Source of the DNA: Epiperipatus broadwayi
Taxonomy: Eukaryota; Onychophora; Udeonychophora; Euonychophora; Peripatidae
Length of the DNA stretch: 64,000 nucleotides
Assembly: GCA_028023455.1 (NCBI GenBank)
Contig: JAQFVV010012423.1
Span: 8,350,269 to 8,414,268 of the forward strand
Direction of reading: 5' to 3'
The notes under the pieces were generated by a model. The model was not told the DNA's origin. It was given only the letters and a program-made list of their open reading frames with translations, and ran no database searches. Shown in pieces: positions 11,291-24,100 of the stretch. Positions within the stretch are counted from its first letter, which is position 1. Each line of letters begins with the position of its first letter. The position numbers and the translations under genes were made by a program.

Positions 11291-11764
11291 GAATTGAAAT
11301 GATTGAAATTAAGTAGATCTAGTAAAATATATATCTCAGATGGAATTTCTAATTTGAAAAGTTAAGTACATGATATAAGCAACATTGATGAAGAGTGATA
11401 ATAACATAATGACAATAAATGTTGATGGTTTGGAAAATATTGAGAAAGGCTGAATAAAAAAGAAAGTGAAGTTAAAAGAGAGAGGGAAAGTGAACAAATG
11501 AAAGATATTCTGAAATTATATTAACATTGTGTAACCAAGAGTGAAAAATGAAAAGTAAACATGATTATGAATAGAAATAATTGTAATCATATATCTAATT
11601 TTGTTGATATATATTATCTGTATATTAATTTTTTTTCTTAATTCCACCTTGAGTAGATTAAAATAAAACAATATGAATAGGATGGTTAATAGAATGATGG
11701 TCATCGAATAATGTTAAAGTAACAGAAAAGAAAAATATGGTAAGAATTCTATTCATTCATTTTA

Positions 11765-13030
11765 GATGTACAGTGGGGCCAAGAACTATACTATATTTTG
11801 TTTCAAATTCCCTCTTGTTCAAATGCATATAGCATACAACAGCTCACATTTTGTTGATAAATATTGATTAGAGTAGAATACATATTGTTATTGAATTACA
11901 AGTTTACAGTACTTTCAACCTACAAATATGTATAATGCAGATGGTTTTTTTATATGTATAGAATTTAAAAAAATAGTAATATAGTTAAAAAATAAATTGA
12001 CGGAGCACATTTTTATTTATTTTACAGAAAGTGCATTCACTGAAACAGTAAGAATAAGAAAAAAAACAACTAACTACCATATTTTTATTTTAAACAGTAA
12101 AATGTGTGATTTTTAATATTATTAAATATGCTCTGGATGATGTTCTTTTTTTTTTTTTTTCAGTAATTTTTATCTCTTATAGAAACATAATAGATTAGTG
12201 CAGGGGTCTCCAACCCTTTTGCACTTAAGAGCACCTTCTGTAATACCGGCCAGGTGGCGGGCACCATTTATTTTTTTCAACCAGATGGTGGGCATCATTT
12301 ATTTTTTCAATGTAAATTTATAGTTGGATATTGTTAATAATACACATAATGTACAAAAAAATATTTATTTTAAAAATAAAATTTTAATATATAATTAACC
12401 TTTATATTTTTATGCTGTAAAAGTATAGTATGCCCTACAATTTGATTACAATATAATACAATAATTTATAAGGAATTTAAAAAATTAAATTTATTTGTAT
12501 CAGATAAATAATTTTTTATCGTGTTCGGATAGCGGCGGGCACATGTAAAATGGTCTGCGGGCGCCATGGTACCCGCGGACATAGGGTTGGGGACACCTGG
12601 ATTAGTGTATTCATCAATAAATTATGATCTGTCTAATTATTTTAATGTTTTTAAATCACTATTAACTTTAAATATGTTATAAATTCTGTAAAACTTTTAG
12701 CATAAACTCTTAAAAAATATTTTAAGTGAAATCCTGCACATCGAATTCAGAAAGGATAATGAAGTAAGTGTAAAATATATGTGCTTTCAACTTAAACCAA
12801 AGAAATTCTATTAATATATACAATTATATACAATACTTCAAGATAGAAAAATGGCTACTGGCATATTTAAAAATTTTTTTTTATAAATATGATCACATAC
12901 AACACTCAAGGAAGGAAAAATGGCTATTGAATATCGAAAAATTTATGAATTTTAATGATTTTTTTGTTTATATATTTACATTTTTCTTTGCATACAGTAT
13001 AGTTTGTGGCTCAGCTGTATAAACTTTTGT
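11765..13030. repeat. Dispersed repeat family E, copy 1 (interrupted by a hAT MITE)
   Basis: Several blocks align in order with 27540-28400: the AACTATACTATATTTTGTTTC block, the ATTCACTGAAACAGTAAGAA block, the AAAACTTTTAGCAT block, CATCGAATTCAGAAAGGATAA, and GTTTGTGGCTCAGCTGTATAAA at the end. The copy here is longer mainly because a MITE is inserted at 12201-12599. No coding capacity is visible, so it is an old non-autonomous or decayed element of unknown class. Confidence 0.65.
12201..12599. mobile_element. hAT-type MITE with perfect 8-bp target-site duplication
   Basis: The ends are CAGGGGTCTCCAACCC on the left and the reverse complement of CAGGTGTCCCCAACCC on the right (14 of 16 bases match). 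The flanking octamers at 12193-12200 and 12600-12607 are both GATTAGTG, which is the 8-bp duplication expected for hAT transposases. Subterminal GC-rich patches (GGCGGGCACC and GGCGGGCAC) are in opposite halves, while the centre is AT-rich and non-coding. At 399 bp it must have been moved by a transposase encoded elsewhere. It lies inside repeat family E. Confidence 0.92.
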
Positions 13031-13929
13031 TAAAAGTGACTAAATATTTAAAAAATATTTTTTTCAAGCACTGAGCAAGTGTTGAATGATCCTAGCATGA
13101 GAACATTTTTATACGGAGAATGCTGCTATTCTCACAATGTAGCTTTAAACCAGGTTCAAAGTCTGAAACCATGGAAGGATGTGAGATTTGAACTAAAATT
13201 GTGTGAGAAGAAAATGAAGGACTACATAATATTACATGAAACCTCATAACCATTAATCTAAAAATCAAGAGCTGAATATCTGGGATGGCAATGATCTGGT
13301 ACATATACAGTTATTATCTTTTCAAATAATGTGCAAATAAGACTCACAGGATAAAACCAAGCCTGATAACATTATATTTATTTAAGTGATAGCATGATTA
13401 TGCCAGAACAGGGATAAATTTATTTAAGTGATGTGAAAGAAAACAAATTCTGAGATTATCTATTTAGATGACAGTCCAATCTGGCAAACAATATACCAAC
13501 CTAAAGAAGTGTACTATTTAAATGGATTCCCAATGTAAACAACTTACTTAAACACCTAAAAACAAAATATAAAAAGCTAAGTTTGTGTAGAGGACTTATA
13601 GTATGCGATTTACTTATGTAAATATCTGAGAGCATAACCATCCACTTGTCACAGATCATATATATTATTAGTTAAGATGTAATTTAAAATAGTATGATTT
13701 TGATTATTATTTTATTATTGATTGTAAAAAGGTGTCATGTAGAAATCAAATGATCAAAGACTATCCATGTGTAATTCTAGGTAAGCAAGATGTATCTCTG
13801 TTCCAGCTTGCAGAAGATATTGGCATAAAGATATAATTAATGAAGATAATTCATGATAGATAGAAGGAGCATAATTGAGGGGGGGGGGAAGAGAAAATAC
13901 AAAAATAAAGTTATTATGAACAGATAATA
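13031..13929. other. Unassigned AT-rich region
   Basis: No gene is supported. A short motif TTTATTTAAGTGAT recurs near 13377 and 13419. A G9 run lies near 13880. Confidence 0.45.
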
Positions 13930-14930
13930 AGATGGAGCAAAACAAAGAGCAAGTTGAGGAGATGAAAACTTTGAAAATGAAGAACAAACAAAAGATATTG
14001 AGAAGTGAGCAAAAAAATGTGCATTGGACAGAATAGTGTACAATTGCTGCCTATGAGGATACAGCCCAGATTTGCAATACTTCAGTAAATGTAACTGGGA
14101 CAACAATAGAAAAGAAATTACAATTGGAAAATCAACATTTAGAAAAAAAATACAGCTGAAATAATAGCAGGCAACAAAATTCAAAAAGGATGACATTGAA
14201 ATACAACAAAGGAAAGATTAAAACACCAAATGAGAAGTGAGTTGCATTATTAGTGGAGAAGATACAACAGATAATAAAGAAATGCGTTAGATAATAGAGG
14301 ACTATGTACAACCATTAATGCAAGAATTGAAGAACAAAAGCAAAACCTACAGCACTATAAAAAATTAAAAAGAGGCAACAACAGGGATAAGTCAAAAAAA
14401 TGACAAGGAACAGGAAATATTAAAACAATTGAAGATTAGAGAAAGACAGTTGGTATTGGAACAAAAATTTGTAGAAATCACAGAATTAAAAGATAGAATG
14501 TTAACATATTGTAGCTGCAAATAATAAAGATGGAGACCCATATAAGAGGTATCATTGAAAAACTAATTGAAAAGGAATAAACTTTGTGATGTTTCAGAAA
14601 ACAGTGGAAGATATAAGAGAGGGAAGGGGGGAATAAAACCTTTAATAATTCAAATGGAAGAGTTAATAATTGAGGGTAAACTCAAAGAAAAGAATAATTA
14701 TATAGAGCTGATCAGTTTACTTGGTATAGATTCAACCAAAGTAAAGGGAAAATGAAGATACCAGATATAGAGAGTGGATACATGAATTGATTTTTGAGTC
14801 TGACAAAGAACTAAAAATAATGCCAAAACAGAAAAAAATTATAGAATATAAAAGGTGGAAGTCAAATAAGCTGCAAAGATTTTTTCAGATGAAAACATTG
14901 AGATGAGAGTCTGATGTGATATTTTAAATA
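13930..14930 (+). pseudogene. Frameshifted relic of a Lys/Glu-rich coiled-coil protein
   Basis: Reading across frames gives a long coherent Lys/Glu/Gln-rich protein trace with no intron-like gaps. It includes an EQEILKQLKIRERQLVLEQK stretch (from about 14410), then GRYKRGKGGIKPLIIQMEEL in the open frame 14567-14755, and after a further shift RYREWIHELIF and IEYKRWKSNKLQRFF (about 14770-14890). At least three frameshifts and several stops break it, so it is not functional. The composition suggests coiled coils, and the GRYKRGKGG block looks like a conserved motif of the parent. The parent was not recognised. An uninterrupted trace of this length suggests a processed retrocopy, but a decayed single exon is also possible. 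Confidence 0.55.
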
Positions 14931-17109
14931 GTTTCAAAGAATTCCTTGCATTACGGCTACTGTAAGAGAAACAGTCTCTATAATTAGCAATTATGAGACT
15001 TATAATTATACAATAATTAATTCAGTTCTGGGCAATCTTTTTTTTTACACTGAGCCACTTTTTCTACATTGAATATTTTGCACCTTATTTTTAGATCAAA
15101 TGGGAAAATCAATAATATAAAATGATGATTGTCAACAAAATTTATATTTGACTTGAAAAAATAATGAAAACACTAATAATGCATATGAAAATAAAAAAAT
15201 ATATTATTTTTACAATGCAATACAATTGCAAAAATTAACGGAAACATTTTATAGAAATTTTTTTTTTTTTTAGTCAATTGATTTTAAAACCATACTAAAC
15301 AATATCATGGTTATATAATTTAAAATATAACTACATTGGTACTGTTTTTGTTTGCACAATCTTTACATCTGGTTTGTAATTGTTACTTTTATGTGAACAT
15401 AAGGAATTATGTGTCAGTTGATTACTTAATAGATTTAAAATATAATTCAGTTGGGAAAATATTTGTTCACATATGTATGATTAATTAAAAATAATTAGAG
15501 ATACTGTTATAGGAAAAGATCCCCAATGTTCCAATATAATTTTATTTGTATTTTTGTAATTTTTAAAAAAAATTTTTTGGATTTCTTTGAATTTATTATT
15601 TAAAATTAAAGAACTTTTAAAATAAAATTAATTTTTTTTCTAGGTTATCTACTAGAAATAAAAGTAATGCACACCCATTTATTGATAAATATCATTAAAA
15701 AATTATTTTTTTTCACTTTTAAAAAATTTGTATTAATTTTCCTTAATCATCATTTTGCAAAAAAAAAATTCTATCTTATTTTATAATCACTATCAAAGGT
15801 TCATATAGTTTAAATTATTATAAATAATTAATCTTGTAATTTAATCATCAAAATTGATTTTAGTAAACAAAAATGAATTTGCTTTTGTCTACATCTAAAG
15901 ACCATACTTAAGAAATGAATTTGGATCAACAACTATAAAAATGAAATCGAATTTGTTGCAAATATTAACCTCATGAGAATTTGGTTTTACTTATTATTTC
16001 CAAGGCAGAGCCACAAAGTACTCATTTTTAATAATTTTGAGAAAGACCTAAGTTAATGTTAATATGTAAATATTATAAATTTACAGCAAAAATAGTATAA
16101 TAAATTAAGAGCTGTGATCTTAAATTAATATAAATAAAAATAAAATAGCAATAATATACTGAGTAAAAATTGTTCCTCAAAACATGAGTTCTAATTTTTT
16201 TTTATATAGCATTTAATTTGTTTCTTTTTTCTATCAATATTTAAACACATTACATTTGTATTCTTTTATGTTTTATTCATATTTTGATATAGTTTATTTT
16301 TATGTACTTTATTCATAGAATGATTTTTTTTTCATTGAAAATATGAAAAGAACCAGTAAAAATGTAAAAAAAATTCAATACATTTTTTTCACAAATTATT
16401 TTTTATTTTTAAATTTTATATTAAAATAAACTGCTGTTGATAATCTTAAAAAAAAAAGAAGTAATTTTGGTACTTGTGTAAGGGCGGAAATGGTTTTTTA
16501 TTCAATTATACATTTTGACAGGCATATAATAAATATCTACAACAAAATGGCTGAAAAGAAGTGATTGTATTTAATACTTCCAGTGTTGTTGTTTTTTATT
16601 AGTATTATTTTAAATAAAGACAAATTTGGAGCAAAATTTTTTAATATGCTTTCATAAACAAAACCTGTTATTGCTTATTTATGAGAAAGATTATTTAAGA
16701 ATTGTTCATGTTGGCAGTCAGAAATCCATAATGGTGTGTAAAGTAGCCACAAATGGATAATCTTCTTTGTAGCCACATAAGTTCTGAAAAATAGGAGTCC
16801 AGGTGTTGTCATGGGTTTCCATGTTTTTTTTGCCAGACCCCACAGTCTATTTGCATATGTACGCTAGTACTTGGATTGAAAAATTTATAGTAATGATTCA
16901 TTTGCAAATGTTCACATCCTGCATTTCTTAATTTATCATTTTTATAACTCTTCTAACAGTCCAAATATCCATCAGCAACATTTTCTTATCGCATCCATAA
17001 GAATAGCTGCTGTTATATTTGGAATTTCACAATGAAGTGCTCATTGGTCTCCCTACACAAGCCACCAAATAACCACTACTGTGAAAGTACAATGATTGGT
17101 CAGGCTAGC
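14931..17109. other. AT-rich region, possible decayed DNA transposon
   Basis: No gene is supported. CAGTTCTGGGCAATCTTT at 15023 and the GCCAC-rich stretch at about 16740-16800 recall the ends of old hAT elements, but no matching inverted ends or duplication could be shown. The rest is A/T-run-rich sequence. Confidence 0.35.
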
Positions 17110-17264
17110 AACATTTGAAGAAGAGGGGAGAATAATACCTCTCGAAATGTTGTGCATATATACTTTGATGTGCTATTACTAACAGTTGAATGTATTTGGA
17201 GTATTTAAATAAAGTTAAATTTTTCTAAAGTCATTCAATACTCATATTAAATAATGGAAATAGT
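17110..17264 (+). repeat. SINE tail fragment
   Basis: The segment AACATTTGAAGAAGAGGGGAGAATAATACC through ATAATGGAAATAGTCC aligns along its length with the 3' part of the tRNA-derived SINE at 37480-37715. Shared blocks include GTGCTATTAC and GAATGTATTTG. The tRNA-like head is missing or unrecognisable here. Confidence 0.7.
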
Positions 17265-19110
17265 CCTATATAAAAATACAACCCCTTTAAATGTATTAAA
17301 CATGTATAAACTTTTAACTATAGATTATTCTTATCATAAAATCTAGTCAGTTTCTCAAAATTTAAAAATAGTTATGTCTTTATAAAAATTCAAAAAATGA
17401 AAATATCTATTGTATATAATAAAAATCACCCTTATCTACTTCAAATAAGTGTCAGCATTAAATCTCTTATGAAAGTACTAATGGTTTTAATAAAAATAAT
17501 TATATATAATGTACATATATGTTTATACTCATGTAACTTAGGATTAATTTTTCAAAAATGTTTAAAAATAAATATATTCATTAATGCTATAAACATGATT
17601 AAATTATTATAAAATGGACATAAGGTAATGCAAGTCTTTTGATGAATTTGATTGAAAAAAATTAATAAATTTTAATTTTTTCCCCCAATTCTGTATCTTA
17701 AGATCCAGCAAGGTTTTTAACATTAGTATTTTTATTGTAAAGATTAGATTGTCCTGGAAGTTAAAGGATGAAAAATTGATGTTTGTATTTCTTTATTTAA
17801 AACTACTGATTCAGATTTTTCTAGTTTTTTACAAATACCAAGATGAAAATGGATATAATTGGAAACTTGTAATAAAAGTCTAAGGATATGGAAAAAGCAT
17901 TTATATTGTCCATGGATTTACTAAAGATTTTAATTAAAAAAAAAAAAAAAAATATTGAGAATTTAGAAATGTTGAAGCATTTGAACAATGAATTTTATAA
18001 TATATAGGAATAATTTGTACAATGTTTTTATAAAATGGAAAATGTAAATTAATTCCAATGTTCGATTAATATAAATGTAAAATACATAAATTTAAAAAAT
18101 ATTAAATTTTGAATTTTACTATAATGTTATATGGGACACATGGATAAATGAAGTTGAAAATTTTAATTTTGATGGTGAAACAGTCACAATAGAAAAGTCT
18201 TTCTTATTGTTTCAGTAACATGATAATTTTTTTATTTTATTTTCAACTATTAGTACTTTTAGTTTTTGAAAAAAGAATGAATTAACCATTGAAAATTTTG
18301 AAATGTTTGGTACCAAGATGAAAAATTATAAATGAATATTAATATATTCACTTCAAAAATAAACATTTCTATATATTTTTGTTTGCAACATTATTTAAAT
18401 AATTTTTAATTGTATATACAATATTGTGAAAATGAATTAAAGTTTGGGCTGCTTTTTTTTTTTTTTTGTTTGGCCTCAGGGAGACAAACATAACATGGCA
18501 TTCCATGCTATATTTATTTCTGATGTCCATAATTCAAAAAAGTTTTAGATTTGTCATCATTGATATATACTGTATATTCACCATCGTCTGAATAACAGAT
18601 TGATTGTAAAGATTGTGCTCATCTTATGTCTGATAAATTACTAGTATAGCAAAATTGTGAACAGTTAATGACTCCCGAAGTTATCATTCATTCTCTCTGG
18701 ATTCTAAGTTATTGTTTATCTACATTATCATATTTTAGCTTTTTAGTTGTCATTTAAAATGTATATACCTATTTAAAAATCAGTTATTGCTAAATGTATG
18801 AACAGTGTAAGTTTTATAATCATCTTTCTATATCAGTGGTTTCATTTACCTGAATTTCAAAAAAATATTAAACTAAAAAATTTGAAATCAAAAATGAAAT
18901 CTTAATTTTTTAATTCACTGTACAACTGTTATGTGATCACAAAATATCACAAGCAAATAGTTGGTGCAATCTTTTGTAGTAAATTATCAATTTTATAGTA
19001 CTGATAGAATTCTTCTTTCCATCTATTATAAACCTTTTATTTAAATAAAACAATCAAAACTGCTGAAAATTTAAATCTTAATTTGTTTTTTTATATATAA
19101 TTTCCGTATA
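17265..19110. other. Unassigned AT-rich region
   Basis: No coding or RNA feature could be supported. There is an A17-type run near 17938 and a T14-type run near 18452. The ORF at 17397-17612 is low-complexity and is probably chance. Confidence 0.5.
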
Positions 19111-20095
19111 CACCTCGGTCTTTGTTTTATGCGGTAGATAGGTCCTATAGAAAACCCACATTAAAAAAAAATCACATAAAAATAGACTTAACTTACCTTG
19201 AAAAATGGGGGATAGGTGCTGTAATTTTCGGAATTTGCATAAAAACAAAGCAACAAAGAAAAATTACATTAAAATTTGCATTAAAAAAATAAGCAAATAA
19301 AGTGTGACTAATACAAATTTCAAATATTTGAAAAAAATTAATACAAGACAAACTTTTTTATTAACTACAGTATTTAATTTTACATTTTTCATACATATTT
19401 TAATCATTACCGCTAGTGTTTGTTTGTAAACTAGAAAGAAAACAGATTCGATGTGATGTGATGTATTGTAGCTTCCCCTTAAACAAAGTCAAGAATCTCT
19501 CAGCAATTATGCCCAGAGAGACTTGTTAGCCATTTTATTTTTATTCGTGTGTGATGTACAACTAGCGCCACTTTCAGTCTTATGCTGTATTAATGGTTTT
19601 CTGTTTCTGTATTTAAAAAATGAGATTGCAATCAAAACAAAAACATTATTCATTATCATTAGAAAGATTATTTTCAGTTTATAAAATCTTTGTTTTTTAT
19701 TTTAAAAATCTAAAAGATTATTTATTTCTGTTATATATAACAAAATATGTTTTAAAAGTTTAATTTTTTTGAATATTTATTGCGATATTTTTATATGTAA
19801 ATATAAATCTATTATTATTATTATTATTTACTCATTAGTATAAATAGGTTATTTACATAGAAGCTAAGATTCTAAATACTGTACAGCTTCAGGCCATATT
19901 CACATTAGCTGCTAATATAATGTTATATTTTTGAAAAAAAAAAAAAAATAGTATTTCAAGTGAAAATAAATTCCTAATAATTTAAATTTCTTGATATCTA
20001 AAAAAATATAGTGAAATATGAAAGATATTAAGAAACATGAATCGCATAACTTCAAAATCGCATTAAAATAATCCACATAAAATGAGACCCAGGTG
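19111..20095. mobile_element. Tc1/mariner-superfamily non-autonomous element with TA duplication
   Basis: The left end CACCTCGGTCTTTGTTTTAT (from 19111) and the reverse complement of the right end, CACCTGGGTCTCATTTTATG, match over most of about 25 bases. Both ends are flanked by TA (19109-19110 and 20096-20097), the duplication expected for Tc1/mariner/pogo-type transposases. The subterminal GCGG and GCATTAAAA repeats resemble pogo/Tigger ends. The interior is AT-rich, has no intact ORF, and contains a short GC-richer patch at about 19390-19580 that could be transposase remains. The length is 985 bp. Confidence 0.75.
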
Positions 20096-20309
20096 TATTG
20101 TATAATTTTATCTTATTAGTAACAATATAAAACATTAAAATACTATGCTTATTTTTGTATTTTGTACAACAATTTTATACAGTAGTAAAAAGTGATAGAA
20201 TAATAATTTATCTTTATTGATTAGGTTTCTCCCTGCAGTTTAGCTTATTCAATGATAATGTAGGTATTTGTATACACTGTATATACATGTTGGAAATATC
20301 TGTTATGTA

Positions 20310-21115
20310 TACATAAAAGCAGTCAACACATAATACCAATATCATTAACTATCAATAATCTCAATTTGTTGTCAAGGCAGTGTTTAACCAATAAAAGCAG
20401 AAATCCACTTTTATTTATAGTCTAATAGCTTTATATAGTCACTAAAGATTGAACTTGACTACAATGAGTGAAATTATTAATAGAAAGAAGTTTAAATAAA
20501 CCTCATTAAACAGGTAAATATAACCTGTTCCAAAAGCAGATTAACAAATTGTCATTTATATATTTTCACTATCTGTATTCAAGTTGCAATCTTTAGTGTC
20601 GATATAAACCTATTATACCATAGTCAAAGTAGATTTCCACCTTTATTGATTAAAGATTGCCTTGACAACACATTGAGATTGTTGATTGTTAATGATATTG
20701 GCATTGTTTAGTATTGACTGCTTTCATGTATTTACATTGAATACTTATCTAGCCTTGAGTATTAATTTATTATATAAGTAATACATGGTTCGAATGCAAT
20801 TTGAAAGTTATAATTTCCATTTAAAAATTATAATTGTTTATTTGTTAGTTGCTTTCAGAATAGGTTATTATATTTACCTATTTAATGTGGTTTATTTAAA
20901 TTTCTTTGTATTAATAATTTCACTGTATAGTCGAGTTGCAATCTTTAGTATCTATAAACCTATTAAATCATTAATAAAAGTGGATTTCCACCATTATTGA
21001 TTAAAGGAGGTTGCCTTGACAACAGATTGAGATTGTTAATGATATTGGTATTGTTTAAGTGATGACTGTTTTCATGTATTTATTCTGAATACTCATTTAG
21101 CCTTAAGTATTAATA
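20310..21115. repeat. Repeat family B: one inverted and two direct units
   Basis: Two direct copies of a unit lie at about 20565-20760 and 20847-21115; the GTTGCAATCTTTAGT motif at 20583 and 20935 gives a 352-bp period. A third copy is inverted at 20310-20535 and matches the last unit over most of its length (GCCTTGACAACA, GAGATTGTTAATGATATTGG and AGTGGATTTCCACC blocks). The arrangement is the same as in families A and C, but no hammerhead core was found on either strand. No coding capacity is evident. Confidence 0.85.
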
Positions 21116-24100
21116 GATCTATTATATAATATATATATTTTATTGATATTCATAGATGCCAGTTTTCTTTGGAAGGATTTAGAATCAAATGTTGTAGATA
21201 AGAAAGGACTACTTTATATAGAAAATACTAAGCAGTGTCTTTATATTAATTTATTTTACTAATTTTACTAAAATCATTTTTTATGACGTTTATTGAAAAT
21301 TTCTGATAGAAATTTAACTTTTGCATTGTCATAGCTTTATTAGAATAAAGTAGATTGATGCTATGTTAGAATGATACACTCTTAATTTGTTTGTTACAGA
21401 AATGATAAGAATAATTAATAGTGCATGATAAACCAGTACATATAACACAAACTCTGAAAAGGGAAAATACATCAACACAAAATCAGAATTTAAAAAAGCA
21501 ATTGCAAAAAAAAAAATAGAAGTCCAGAAATAAGAAATTAAAAAAAATTGAAAGATTAAAATTAGAGAACATAAAATCTTTTTATCTGTAAAAGTAAAGA
21601 GATGGGGACATATAGTAATTAATTAAAAATCACATTTGTTATTCAAAGAATTTATATGAAGTTTGAGCATAAGGAATGATAAAATTGAGCTCTAATTTAC
21701 CATTCTATTTCTGTCTTAAATCATACAGAGCTACAAATAATTGATTATATTGCAATGTACATAAGAGATAAAGGATAATTTTCTGTTAAAAGAATATAGT
21801 CAAGATTCACCCTATAAGGTAATTTAATAGAATTACATATCTAAATCTATCTCTATAAACTATATAGTTAAGAAGCTTAATCTTAAGACATTATACTTAT
21901 TTTAGCAATATTATTTATAAAGTGACTTGTTGCAAAGAATTATATCGATTTAGTGAATTATATAGAGAAAATGTATGAAAAATTTTAAGAAACAGCATGA
22001 TATCGAGAAAATATTACAAATAACAGTAACAGTGGAAGAAAAGTTGTTGGGCATGTACAGCTAAAATGTTATGGTTTGTTTTAGTATTAGATAGCGAAAA
22101 AGTACCACATATGCTCTATAAGTATTTCAGACTGGGGCTAAGAATCATATTTTATAAAGAAATACCTTGTTTAGTGTTCGAGATTGCATTAAAGTTAAAG
22201 GATGAAATATTATGAAATAGGAAACGTTCAGATCTTTTTGAGAAGTAAACAAATAAATAAAAGTAATCAAAACATTTATTGTAGCAAATCAACATGCTAA
22301 GGCAATATTTCAAATGAATGTTAGTAAATCAATGAATTATCTTAGTAAAGTTAACATCAAATAAATTCACATAAAGTTGTTTTATTGAAATGATGTAAAC
22401 TACCATTAGCCAATGTAATAATAGTGTAAAGGAAGAAAATGATCTTCCAAGTATATTAGTAAATACAAAGGATATCAATTTAACAGGGGAAAACAATAGC
22501 TGTTGTTACTGCATGTTCATCTAAAATGTAGAAATATAGATTTAATCTTATAGTCAGTCACTAAAGAATAATGATATTTTTGTCTTAAATTCTACAAATT
22601 TGTTTTTTTATCAAATTGTAATTTAATATTTTGTTTGAGAAATAATCTGATTCCAGTCAGAATATTTAAAATTAAATTATTATTTTTTAATTTTAAATCC
22701 TTTCACTAATCTTTCCATCATTAAAACTGTTTAATAAACGTGATGTATGGCTAACAAACCTCAAGATTTCTGAATTGTCAGTAATATTTTTTTAAATTTT
22801 GAAATGCTTTACATATAAATCTCTTTTTTATATGCAATAGGGTTTAGTACAATGAACTAATTGGTTCTGGATTATGCATATAATTAGGATTAATTTCTTC
22901 CAGACTTGTAGTCTAGAGAAAACTTATCGTATAAAATAATCATTTAAATTGGAAAATGATATAAAATCAAAATTACAAAATTAATTGTTATACATTCTGT
23001 ACAGTTCAATTTTAACTCACCCATCAATAGGTATGAAACTCTTATGATGGATGACATTGCAGTTGTTTTCAGTCTTAATTTTACTCTCTCTGGATATCTT
23101 TGATGGCAGAAACTGGAATTAAATTATATATTAAATTATTAGTTTAAAAAATCTGAAGAAAGTATGGCAATGCCATTGATTAGTTCTTTGTTATCAGGCT
23201 GTATGAGCACCTATTAGACTATTTTGCAAGTGCTCTTTTATGTGACTTTATAAAGAAAAATTATATTTTTTCTATTATTTATTTATGATTATTTTTGCAA
23301 AGTATTTATAAAATATTTATTTTAAAACAAAAATATTCATGATTATACTCAGATTTTATTTGAAGATATTTGTTTTTAAGAAGATAAATCAAAATAATCA
23401 TATTAGTGATAAAAAAGGAAGTAGATATTGACTGAAAAAGGTATGTATATCTTCATAAATGTTGTAGCAGTTATTTTTGGTAATTTTAAAATAGTTATAA
23501 GTAGAATTTTAAAATTGAATTACATTGCTTTATGATGTCTTAACAATAATTCATTCAGTTTTTATAAATAAAATTAAAGCAAATGTTTTTTCATTCATTA
23601 AATATTGTTATTGGTAATATAGCAATTATTGAATAAGAAATTGCATGAGTCAGCTTACTACTTTTTTTTCTATGTTTGCAAAGTTGAAATATTATTAAGA
23701 ATGTTTTTCATTTATAAATTTTAATTTCTAATAAATGAAATAAAAATTATGGAAATTAAATACAATATAGAAATGATTTAATCATTAAAATAAAATGTTG
23801 CAAATATAATCCAGGTGGTTGTTAGGGTTTTTTTTTAAAAAATAAATTTCAACTTTTAAAAACTAAATTAATCTTAATAAAAATGTATAGATAGTTGGCT
23901 TTATAATTTCTAGTTTCTTGCTTGAAAATTATTTTATCACGATGTTATATTCTTTTTCTGGCATTATAGTGAAAGTTAAATAAACTTACATTGTTGAAAA
24001 TCAAACTTTTTACTTGTAAATTTTTTTTTCTTGATACTACATTCTAACTCTGTTCCAGGCTCATATTGACAACTAAAGTCAATCTTTTATATGATTAAAA

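Noticed and set aside
15023-16840. A full-length hAT element
   Set aside because: The left end resembles hAT ends, but no matching right end or 8-bp duplication was found.
20310-21115. Hammerhead in family B (GAAAGCAGUC with GUAUU/AAUAC on the minus strand of the middle unit)
   Set aside because: The CUGANGA box is absent in all units, stem III cannot pair, and extra bases separate stem II from GAAA.
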